DNA of 64,000 bases, taken from Candidatus Methanogranum gryphiswaldense. Its GTDB lineage: Archaea; Thermoplasmatota; Thermoplasmata; Methanomassiliicoccales; Methanomethylophilaceae. Each line of letters opens with the position of its first letter. Positions within the stretch are counted from its first letter, which is position 1. The stretch lies in the NCBI GenBank assembly GCA_019262145.1, contig CP076745.1, positions 1,175,093 to 1,239,092 on the forward strand. Direction: 5' to 3'. The notes under the pieces are model-generated. The model ran no database searches and was not told the origin of the DNA. It saw only the letters and a list, made by a program, of their open reading frames with translations. Below, piece after piece: positions 56,713 to 64,000 of the stretch. Made by a program: the position numbers and the translations under genes.

Positions 56713-57300
56713 ATGCCAATGCCTGAAAAAAAAGATAGGAAGTTAGCACTTGTTATAATAGATGTGCAAAAAAAATTTACAGGAGGCTCCATATCTGAAG
56801 AAGGCAACCTCGACAGCGTAGCAACGATAAACAGAGCTGTTGCTTCATTCCATAAAAATAAAAGACCGGTCATTTTTGTTCATTACGACGGTCCGTGCGA
56901 ATGTTCGCTATATGAAAAAGATGATGGTGACGAATATATTCAAGGCATCATATCAGATCCAAGAAACATCATCGTCCATAAAACACGCATGAACTCCTTT
57001 GTAGGAACAAAACTAGCGGATGTCGTGAAAGAATGTAAATGCGACAGCATACTCTTGGCTGGACTGGTCACTCAATATTGTATTATAGGGACATATTACG
57101 GGTCCTTTGAACACAACATCAGCCCGTATCTTCTGATCGGAGGAACAATATCCACTGATAATAAATTTGACAATGCCGCATATACCATTTGCAAAACATT
57201 CACAATGGATGAACTAGAAGAAAATCTAAGTACAACAAAAATACCCGAATTCACAATTTGTGGATCGGAATACCCTTGTTGTGAAATTATTAACAAATGA
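56713..57300 (+). CDS. Isochorismatase-like cysteine hydrolase
   Basis: A 195-residue member of the isochorismatase/nicotinamidase superfamily. The catalytic triad is visible as D17 (VIIDVQKKF), K in VHKTRMNSF and C in LVTQYCIIGT. Most members hydrolyse amides or vinyl ethers such as nicotinamide or isochorismate. Neither siderophore nor nicotinamide genes are adjacent, but control by the cluster operator ties it to the nitrogenase-like system. ATG 56713 is preferred over 56674, which would place the operator inside the gene. Confidence 0.85.
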   Translation: MPMPEKKDRKLALVIIDVQKKFTGGSISEEGNLDSVATINRAVASFHKNKRPVIFVHYDGPCECSLYEKDDGDEYIQGIISDPRNIIVHKTRMNSFVGTKLADVVKECKCDSILLAGLVTQYCIIGTYYGSFEHNISPYLLIGGTISTDNKFDNAAYTICKTFTMDELEENLSTTKIPEFTICGSEYPCCEIINK

Positions 57301-57354
57301 ATATGACCAAATAAGATCTGGGGCACTTCTGACCCTTGAAGGCAGCATCGATGT

Positions 57355-58608
57355 TCAAAACGGACCTGACATTACCTCAACTATGTTCCAGATCTTTACA
57401 ATGGTCTGTTTTCCTGTGACCATGTCCCTAAGGGTTACCGCTCCTTCCTCCATCTCTTTTGAACCGACGATAAGGACTTTCCTTGCCTTTGCATCGGATG
57501 CAAATTTCATGGCCTTGGACATCTTGCGGCCCATGAGGTCTACATCCGCAGATATGCCCGCATTGCGTAACAATGAAACTATCTCGAACGCCTTGATCCT
57601 CATCTCATCGGAAGCTGGTACAACATATACTTCGATACCTTTTGTCTCGTACTGAATGCCTTCCTTCTCCATGGCCAGAAGTATCCTGTCGAATCCGATG
57701 GCAAACCCTGTGGAGAACACCTTTTCACCACCAAAAAGCTCAGACAAAGTATATGACCCGCCTCCGCAGATCTGTTTCTCTGCTCCAAGGACCGGTGCCT
57801 CTGCTTCAAAGACCATCCCTGTATAATAATCAAGACCGCGAACAACACCCAGATCGATCTCGATGTTGTTCACACCCATCGCAGAAAGATAACTGACCAC
57901 GGATCTCAAATAATCCCCAGCCTCTCCTGGGATCTTTTCCAGAACAGTCACGTCTCCCACTGTCTCAGTGAATCTAAAGATGTCGTCTACCATATCCTGG
58001 GACACGCCCATGTCAATAAGGAGCGGCTCTGCTTCATCATAGAGCTTCTTATCCAGTTTCTGAAGGACTTCGGCCGTCCTTTCCTTTGGAACACCTGCAT
58101 CTGAGATCTTCTGTCTTAACACACCGATGTGCCCGATACGCATCTTGTAATCCTTGAGGCCAAGGTCCTTTATCATGGAGGCAGCCATTGCAATGACCTC
58201 TGCATCGGTCTCGGGTGTTGCACTGCCTATGATTTCAGCACCGAATTGGAAGAATTCCCTGTATCTGCCGCTCTGCGGCCTCTCATATCTGAAGCACTGA
58301 CCGAAATAGAACACCTTTATCGGTTTTGGATCATTGCTCATGTTGTTGACGAAAAGCCTGATCGCGGGAGCGGTCATCTCAGGACGAAGGGCCATTTCCC
58401 TGTCCCCTTTGTCCTTAAAATTGTAAATTTCCTTCAACACATTGGGTCCAGAACGAAGTATGAACAGCTCTGCCTCTTCGAATATGGGGGTCTCTATCTC
58501 CCTGAATCCGAAGGTGTGCGCGGTATCCCTGAGGATGTTCTCGTAGAATCTTCTCTTTTCCATCTCGTCCGGGAGAAAGTCCCTTGTACCGCGCGGGCAT
58601 TGGATCAT
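57355..58608 (-). CDS. hisS: Histidyl-tRNA synthetase
   Basis: Charges tRNA-His. The 417-residue class II synthetase starts at MIQCPRGTRDFLP, with motif 2 (FRYERPQSGRYREFFQ), the histidine-specific GLDYYTGMVFE, and a C-terminal anticodon-binding domain (VYVVPASDEMR). ATG 58608 is chosen because 47 upstream in-frame residues lack homology. It is convergent with the isochorismatase-like gene and marks the end of the special region. Confidence 0.97.
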   Translation of the reverse strand: MIQCPRGTRDFLPDEMEKRRFYENILRDTAHTFGFREIETPIFEEAELFILRSGPNVLKEIYNFKDKGDREMALRPEMTAPAIRLFVNNMSNDPKPIKVFYFGQCFRYERPQSGRYREFFQFGAEIIGSATPETDAEVIAMAASMIKDLGLKDYKMRIGHIGVLRQKISDAGVPKERTAEVLQKLDKKLYDEAEPLLIDMGVSQDMVDDIFRFTETVGDVTVLEKIPGEAGDYLRSVVSYLSAMGVNNIEIDLGVVRGLDYYTGMVFEAEAPVLGAEKQICGGGSYTLSELFGGEKVFSTGFAIGFDRILLAMEKEGIQYETKGIEVYVVPASDEMRIKAFEIVSLLRNAGISADVDLMGRKMSKAMKFASDAKARKVLIVGSKEMEEGAVTLRDMVTGKQTIVKIWNIVEVMSGPF

Positions 58609-58794
58609 GACTGACCCAATGTTCAGGACAGTAATAAATTTTGACCCATTTTTACCAATAATAGATCGAAATAAAACAAGACATCTCGTGCATATCTGCC
58701 AAATACACGACGCTTTGTCCAAAAAATACAAATAAAAATCCAAGACCAATAATAATTTATACGTATTACAACTAGGAAGCGAACAGCGATTTGA

Positions 58795-59286
58795 ATGACA
58801 GATGTGGAATATAAGACATTGAACCCGAAATGCAAATCTGCGATGTATGTGAAATATGCGATATTGCTGATAATATTCATAGCAGCCGTCGCAATAATCG
58901 AAGCATTATTCATCAAGAACGATTCCGTTCGCAGCGACATACGTATCATCACAGCATTGATCTTTGCAATATGCCTGATATATTCTATCGTAGGCCCGAT
59001 AATATTCTACAGACGCTACAAATACATCCTGACCCAGGACAAAGTGGATATCAGGCGCGGGATAATAATCGTAAGACACACACTCGTGCCTATAGAGAGG
59101 ATCCATCAGGTCGAAGTCGTCAGCGGTCCGATCAATAATATGTTCGGTCTGGCTGATGTGAACATCACCACTGCCGGCGGTACAGCGCGCATTGAATTCC
59201 TGGAAAAAGACGAAGCAGACAAGGTCGCTATTGAATTGAACGCAGTCGTCGAAAAAATCCTCAAGGACAGGATGAAGAATGAATGA
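58795..59286 (+). CDS. PH-domain membrane protein (YdbS-like)
   Basis: A 163-residue protein with two N-terminal membrane helices (about residues 20-42 and 52-72) and a bacterial-type PH domain (YILTQDKVDIRRGIIIVRHTLVPIERIHQVEV). The PH fold often scaffolds membrane stress or secretion complexes. It overlaps the next gene by 8 bp, a typical ydbS-ydbT arrangement. A TATA-like TTTATACG lies upstream. Function uncertain. Confidence 0.85.
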   Translation: MTDVEYKTLNPKCKSAMYVKYAILLIIFIAAVAIIEALFIKNDSVRSDIRIITALIFAICLIYSIVGPIIFYRRYKYILTQDKVDIRRGIIIVRHTLVPIERIHQVEVVSGPINNMFGLADVNITTAGGTARIEFLEKDEADKVAIELNAVVEKILKDRMKNE

Positions 59287-60751
59287 AAGGAAGTACAGGA
59301 ATCACCCAACGGTGATGATCCAGAATACCATATTATTGGTTGTGATACTTGGATTCATAATCATATCCTTCATGAAGGATTCAAACGTTCCAATAGGAGC
59401 GACCTATTTCATATTGGCCATCTTCATAATATGGGAGCTTTTAGTTTTCATTTCCTGGAAAAGAACGACCATTACATTCGAATCGGATCAAGCCATTGTG
59501 GAAAGCAATGTATTCTACAAAAAGAAGAAGACCATACCTTACTCGAAGATAGCCTCGGCCAACGTAGTACGCAGTGTCTTCAATCGTATATTTGGAACTA
59601 CAAGGCTTCAGATAAACATAAATTCCTCACACAATGCCGCAATACCCGAAGCAAGCTTTGTTTTCAAGAAGGACCTTGCCGACCAGATCAGAACAGAACT
59701 TATGTCCGGTATATTCAAACAGGAATACAAGACAGAAAATGAGAACTCATTTGAATCAGTATTGAAATTCAAAGGGTCCGATGCCATACTTTATGGAGTG
59801 ATCGGAGGTTCTAGCTGGAGTTTCCTGTACGCTCTGTTCTTTGGTGCCTTTTCACTCATATCCGTCATATTCACTAGCGGAGGAGGATTGATCATCTCTC
59901 TGATGATGCTCTTGGTATCCAGTTTGATACCGATGGTAAGTTTAATATTCAGATATTATAACTTTAAGGTTTATCGTTTAGATGACAAGATCCACCTACA
60001 ACACGGATTGATCGAAACCTATCGTACCTCGTTCGAAGTAAAAAGGATAAATGCTGTGCGTGTAAGAAGGCCATATTTTGCGAGACTCCTCCACAGATGC
60101 TGCATAGAAGCAGAAGTGGTGGGGATCAACGCTATCGGAAAAGAGACCACGCCCCTTCTATGCCTTCTGATCAAAGAAGAACAATTAGATGAAGCAATGA
60201 AAGCACTCGTGCCTGAGTTCATGCGCGACATAAAGACGCATGTACAGCCTGAAACTGCCAAATTTCCACTTGTATCAAAGACCACATATGTAATGATCGC
60301 CTGGGTGATCTTAATGGCATATCCGTGCTGGTGGATATACACCTACACAGGAACTATCGGTAATTTGCCAGACTATTCTGTCACCGTATTAAAATATCTC
60401 ACCATTGTTGGTACAGCCGCTGTTGTTGCACTATTTTATTTCGGAGCGTTCATATCCTACAAAAAACGTGAATTTGGAATGGATGATGAGATGTTCGTGT
60501 TGATCAACGGTATCTTGGATAGAGAGACCCTGACTGTGCAATATGATCGCGTACAGATAACCGATGTATTCGCTACACCTATGTCTAGAAGATTCGATCT
60601 CGCAAGAATTGACATCTCCCTATTGTCATCAGCAGGTGCAAAAACCGTAAGATCTGGATACTTCGATGAACAGGAACTCTCAATGATCTCAAATAAGATC
60701 ATGGAACGTCTTGCTGACGGGAGATATGATTACAAAGCAACCGAGATCTGA
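59279..60751 (+). CDS. PH-domain membrane protein (YdbT-like)
   Basis: A 490-residue protein with several membrane helix pairs, each followed by a bPH2 domain, for example FYKKKKTIPYSKIASANVV, then LIETYRTSFEVKRINAVRVRR and ILDRETLTVQYDRVQITDV. This three-module build is that of YdbT. It is translationally coupled to the YdbS-like gene. Its stop abuts the DRG stop without a gap (shared TGATCA). Confidence 0.87.
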   Translation: MNERKYRNHPTVMIQNTILLVVILGFIIISFMKDSNVPIGATYFILAIFIIWELLVFISWKRTTITFESDQAIVESNVFYKKKKTIPYSKIASANVVRSVFNRIFGTTRLQININSSHNAAIPEASFVFKKDLADQIRTELMSGIFKQEYKTENENSFESVLKFKGSDAILYGVIGGSSWSFLYALFFGAFSLISVIFTSGGGLIISLMMLLVSSLIPMVSLIFRYYNFKVYRLDDKIHLQHGLIETYRTSFEVKRINAVRVRRPYFARLLHRCCIEAEVVGINAIGKETTPLLCLLIKEEQLDEAMKALVPEFMRDIKTHVQPETAKFPLVSKTTYVMIAWVILMAYPCWWIYTYTGTIGNLPDYSVTVLKYLTIVGTAAVVALFYFGAFISYKKREFGMDDEMFVLINGILDRETLTVQYDRVQITDVFATPMSRRFDLARIDISLLSSAGAKTVRSGYFDEQELSMISNKIMERLADGRYDYKATEI

Positions 60752-61852
60752 TCATCTCTTTACGATGATGGTCAAGATATCCTCATCCTGAACAATGTGG
60801 TCCAGTCCCACGGTCTGGCCGGGGAACTTTGCGCTCTTACCCCAGATCATGGCATAACGGAAATTGCTCTTGAAATCCCTGTGTATGAGTTCACAGACCT
60901 CACCGACACTGTTCCCCTTTTTGACAATGAGGGGGACTTCCATATCTGCATCCTTGCCCTGAGGCTTCAGATAGATGCGGATCATCTCGATGGTATCGTA
61001 CAATGTCTTTTTGAGGTCTTCCATACCAAAACCCGTGGCTGCAGAAACAGGCACCTTGACGAAATCTTTGTGCGTCTCCAGCACCGCCTCTAATTCTCCG
61101 GGCTTCGCCAGATCTATCTTATTAATTGCCATGACGGACTTGATGTAAACACGGTTACCTGCTAGAACGTCCAGCATCTGTTCCACGTCGATATCTTCCC
61201 TTACAACGACTGTCGCATTTATGTGTCCATACGCAGAGGTCATGTCTGCGATGGTCTCTACATCTATCTTTGTCAACTTTACCGTGGGCATGACGTTTAT
61301 CCCGCCCTGAGAACTGGTAGTTATAACCACATCCGGTCTTTTTTGATCCAAACGTATGGCCGCATTGTAAAGTTCCTTCATCAGGACATTGATATTGGGA
61401 TTGAAGATATCCACAACAAGAAGTATCACATCGGCTGCCCTCGCAGCCGCGATTACCTCTCTTCCTCTTCCTTTTCCCCTTGATGCATCCTTTATCAGCC
61501 CTGGCATATCCAAGATCTGGATCTTTGCGTGGTTGTATTCCAACACCCCGGGCACAACATCCAACGTTGTGAAATGATACGCTGCTACTTCGGATTTGGC
61601 TCCTGTCAACTGATTCAGAAGAGTGGATTTACCAACCGAAGGGAATCCTACGAGGGCAACTGTCGCGTTGCCTGCCTTTTTGACATAAAATCCTTTGACC
61701 GGTCCTTTAGAGGACCTTCTCTTTTCCTCTTCCTCGGAAAGACGGGCGATCTTCGCCTTCAACTTTCCAATGTGGGCCTCGGTGGCCTTGTTATATTTGG
61801 TATTGGAAATCTGATCTTCCAACTCCTTGATCTGTTCTTCGATCGTTGCCAT
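60752..61852 (-). CDS. DRG/Rbg family GTPase
   Basis: A 366-residue translation-associated GTPase. An N-terminal coiled-coil region with a charged helix precedes the G domain with G1 GFPSVGKST, G3 DMPGLI and G4 NKID, and a C-terminal TGS domain (GNSVGEVCELIHRDF) completes the classical DRG build. It likely binds ribosomes. The start ATG at 61852 is followed at once by the conserved helix. Confidence 0.94.
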   Translation of the reverse strand: MATIEEQIKELEDQISNTKYNKATEAHIGKLKAKIARLSEEEEKRRSSKGPVKGFYVKKAGNATVALVGFPSVGKSTLLNQLTGAKSEVAAYHFTTLDVVPGVLEYNHAKIQILDMPGLIKDASRGKGRGREVIAAARAADVILLVVDIFNPNINVLMKELYNAAIRLDQKRPDVVITTSSQGGINVMPTVKLTKIDVETIADMTSAYGHINATVVVREDIDVEQMLDVLAGNRVYIKSVMAINKIDLAKPGELEAVLETHKDFVKVPVSAATGFGMEDLKKTLYDTIEMIRIYLKPQGKDADMEVPLIVKKGNSVGEVCELIHRDFKSNFRYAMIWGKSAKFPGQTVGLDHIVQDEDILTIIVKR

Positions 61853-62033
61853 AAAGAAATCTCTTACAACTAGGTGATGTCGGTCACATATTTTACAATT
61901 ATTAATAGACTACAATTGAAGGTTGATCCGAAAATACCTATCTGCGGCTATTTTTTTCCATACTGGCACATTAACATTAAAAAATATCCCCCAAAAAGAT
62001 GTGCACAATACCTTTTAAAAGAAAGAAAGAATA

Positions 62034-63146
62034 ATGGGGACCATGAGTATATCGCTGAAGATCGATAAAAGTAAACTCGATCTAAATCCAAAAAGGACGG
62101 CGGCCTTGGTAATAACCTTCATCTTGGCCCTTATCCTTACTTTGTATGGATGGACGGCTAACTGTTTTGGAATGTTCCTTATCGGTGTAATGCTTTACAT
62201 GATCCCTCACCTATTAGGTGTCAATAACCTCAAACTCTTGACAGCTTACGGTGCCATCTTCATGATAACAGCATTGATAATTGGTGCCACGGTAATGGCG
62301 CCAGGTGTGATCGATAAGAATTCGGAACCAGTAGAAGATTCTAACTTTACAGATATCACATGCACTTACGAAGACAATACCGTCACAATAGTTGCAACCT
62401 ATTCCGGTGACACTTCAGGATATGACATAGTCCTCCGCACTTACACGGTCAGTGGCGTAGGTTTCACTACCGATCAGGTATACGGTTCTGACTTAGAAAA
62501 ATTCGAATTAACGGTCGTATCCTATACCTCAGAAAGTACAACGGCTAGCGGTACTTTCGATCTAGATTCCTCTAAGCTATACATTGGTCAATTAGGTCTG
62601 GTCAACGATAATGATGACTTTAGTGATGGATCATACACCTGGTTCCTGACAGATGCTTACGACGGAAGTCTCACATCGATTTGCATATATGGAACCTTCA
62701 TGAGCACGGTCTACGTGATCATAATCTTCCTGATGATCCTCTTCCTCTCTGCATTCATGAGGTCAAGATTGGAAAAGACAAGGACCAAGATGGAAGAAGA
62801 GGGCCGCCTGTACCCCAAGGGATACGGTAGATGCGAAAAATGCAACGCAGTTGTATTGCCTGGTGAGGTCAACTGTAGGAAGTGCGGTGCATATATCGAC
62901 CGTCCAGAAGACATAAAACCGAATAAGGCAGACTTCTTTACCTGTTCAGACTGCGGAGCCGAAGTGCCAGCAGATGCCAAGGTATGTCCCAAATGCGGAT
63001 CCAAATTTGATGAGGAGATCGAAACAGAGGTCACACATGCCGACGGAACAGTAGAGGTCACTTTGAATAACATCATCTGTCCTGACTGTGGAGCCGAAGT
63101 ACCTTCGACCGCGTCCTTCTGCCCCAAATGCGGTAAGAAATTCTGA
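62034..63146 (+). CDS. Membrane protein with three C-terminal zinc ribbons
   Basis: A 370-residue protein. Two or three membrane helices occupy residues 20-90, an extracytoplasmic threonine-rich domain spans about 100-215, and another helix (VYVIIIFLMILFLSAF) returns the chain. The cytoplasmic tail has three zinc ribbons (CEKCNAV...CRKCGAY, CSDCGAE...CPKCGSK, CPDCGAE...CPKCGKK). The ATG at 62043 is an alternative start. No family name is recognised; a membrane sensor or scaffold role is a guess. Confidence 0.8.
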   Translation: MGTMSISLKIDKSKLDLNPKRTAALVITFILALILTLYGWTANCFGMFLIGVMLYMIPHLLGVNNLKLLTAYGAIFMITALIIGATVMAPGVIDKNSEPVEDSNFTDITCTYEDNTVTIVATYSGDTSGYDIVLRTYTVSGVGFTTDQVYGSDLEKFELTVVSYTSESTTASGTFDLDSSKLYIGQLGLVNDNDDFSDGSYTWFLTDAYDGSLTSICIYGTFMSTVYVIIIFLMILFLSAFMRSRLEKTRTKMEEEGRLYPKGYGRCEKCNAVVLPGEVNCRKCGAYIDRPEDIKPNKADFFTCSDCGAEVPADAKVCPKCGSKFDEEIETEVTHADGTVEVTLNNIICPDCGAEVPSTASFCPKCGKKF

Positions 63147-63157
63147 TCAACATTTTA

Positions 63158-63186
63158 CAGGGCGGGAAACCGCCCTGACTTTTTTA
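63158..63186 (+). terminator. Hairpin terminator
   Basis: CAGGGCGG pairs with CCGCCCTG around a GAAA loop (63158-63177), followed by a run of T. A strong intrinsic-type terminator after the zinc-ribbon gene. Confidence 0.75.
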
Positions 63187-63204
63187 CCCTGTTTTATATA
63201 TCGA

Positions 63205-64000
63205 TTATCCCAGTTCAAATGAGGTTATACCAAAAACATTGTTCCAACGAACATCAGGACATCCTCTGGTATACATCCTTAAAGTCGAAAATATCGGCCT
63301 CATTCCTATATTTTGGACCAATGTTCCAGCTTCATTATTGTTGTCCATTATGTCCAAATAGATCTTGTTCCCTTCCAGACCATTTACCAACCCGCTCAAA
63401 AGATCCTTTGCTATACTGGAATTGTCACTGAATAAGGGGCCGATCTTATAACCATCATTACACTCCCTTATGACACCAAGACCTCTGATATTATCTCCCT
63501 CCATGTATGTAAATGACCTATGGGAATTATGTATCCAGGATCTCAAGAATGCATCCCTTCTTGCAGGAAAATGCATCCTGTCATAAACACAGATATCCTC
63601 GAATTTTATTGCGTCTGCATCTACAAGACACCTGGTATCACCAGATGAACGGATGTCTTGACCGCAATAACGATGATTAACGTTGTTCGATTTGAAACCA
63701 CTCTTGATGTAATTATCTACTTGAGCTGGCACACCGTCCAGACCTACATTCCTATTAGGATTGCGTCCGAACACTTCCTTCCATAAAGAATGACCGTTAC
63801 CCTCATTTCTGTGTTCGGGGAAGGTCATGTAAAACCCAACGAATGAAAAATCTGAATCTGGGTAATTGACAAAACTCAGTGTGCTAACTATCCTTTCGTC
63901 ATCATCAAGACCGACCCAGAATCCATTGTTATCGCATGAATAAAAGCACTCTGCATCGTTCAGTCCAGGATTCCATCCCTCTGACTTGGCGGCCTCGATC
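63205..64000 (-). CDS. GNAT family acetyltransferase, 5' end outside window
   Basis: The frame is open from base 64000 to the stop at 63205, about 265 codons, so the N-terminus is missing. The start of the visible part (AAKSEGWNPGLNDAECFY) and FVGFYMTFPEHRNEGNGHSLWKEV form the acetyl-CoA binding core of a GNAT domain, followed by the GLDGVPAQVDNYIKSGF segment. A second GNAT-like half follows, similar to Acetyltransf_18 proteins. An internal ATG at 63828 is not the true start. The substrate is unknown. Confidence 0.82.
   Translation of the reverse strand, partial: IEAAKSEGWNPGLNDAECFYSCDNNGFWVGLDDDERIVSTLSFVNYPDSDFSFVGFYMTFPEHRNEGNGHSLWKEVFGRNPNRNVGLDGVPAQVDNYIKSGFKSNNVNHRYCGQDIRSSGDTRCLVDADAIKFEDICVYDRMHFPARRDAFLRSWIHNSHRSFTYMEGDNIRGLGVIRECNDGYKIGPLFSDNSSIAKDLLSGLVNGLEGNKIYLDIMDNNNEAGTLVQNIGMRPIFSTLRMYTRGCPDVRWNNVFGITSFELG

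Noticed and set aside
1-64000. CRISPR arrays, prophage or insertion sequences
   Set aside because: No regularly spaced repeats, cas genes, integrases, capsid genes or transposases were found.

Overview
The window reads as a chromosomal segment of a Thermoplasmata-lineage archaeon, most likely a methanogen of the Methanomassiliicoccales. Archaeal RNA polymerase subunit L, TruD, a Hef-type helicase, an ATP-dependent DNA ligase, archaeosine synthase, DRG GTPase, ADP-forming acetyl-CoA synthetase and four-subunit pyruvate:ferredoxin oxidoreductase point to Archaea. Many genes have a TATA-like box about 26 bp before the start codon, as expected for leaderless transcripts. Every complete gene whose stop I could read ends in TGA or TAA and none in TAG. 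That fits a pyrrolysine-using lineage that avoids amber stops. No methanogenesis gene lies in the window, so the taxonomic call is an inference.

Layout. 1-12.7 kb: ADP-forming acetyl-CoA synthetase (cut by the left edge), a possible structured RNA, a SprT-like protein, an A-type Fe-S protein, then Hef helicase, DNA ligase, rpoL and truD, and a very large TPR protein. 12.7-22.8 kb: tRNA-Gly, an ABC-2 transporter, lipid-carrier type membrane proteins (DUF368, DUF92), arcS, pyrBI and a radical SAM protein. 22.8-29.8 kb: porCDAB, PEP synthase, a CBS-ParB protein and tRNA-Asp. 57.3-64 kb: hisS, a PH-domain membrane pair, DRG GTPase, a zinc-ribbon membrane protein and a GNAT acetyltransferase cut by the right edge.

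The special part is 30-57.3 kb. It holds three FecB/BtuF-type binding proteins (two with dockerin-like calcium repeats), five FecCD/BtuC permeases, two BtuD-type ATPases, a CobN-like chelatase with ChlI- and ChlD-like AAA+ partners, an ABC-2 type transporter, a Sel1-repeat protein, an isochorismatase-like hydrolase, two near-identical panD genes, and a nitrogenase-like pair. In that pair the reductase (NifH/BchL-like) is fused in frame to the NifD-like subunit, followed by a NifK-like subunit. Nine copies of a 17-bp palindrome (core TTGGA-N7-TCCAA) lie at or just downstream of TATA-like boxes across 33.4-56.7 kb and define a single regulon. The gene content resembles a tetrapyrrole or metallophore pathway: import, metal chelation, reduction by a nitrogenase-like enzyme, and possibly export. 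The substrate cannot be read from sequence. I regard this regulon as the candidate undescribed system.
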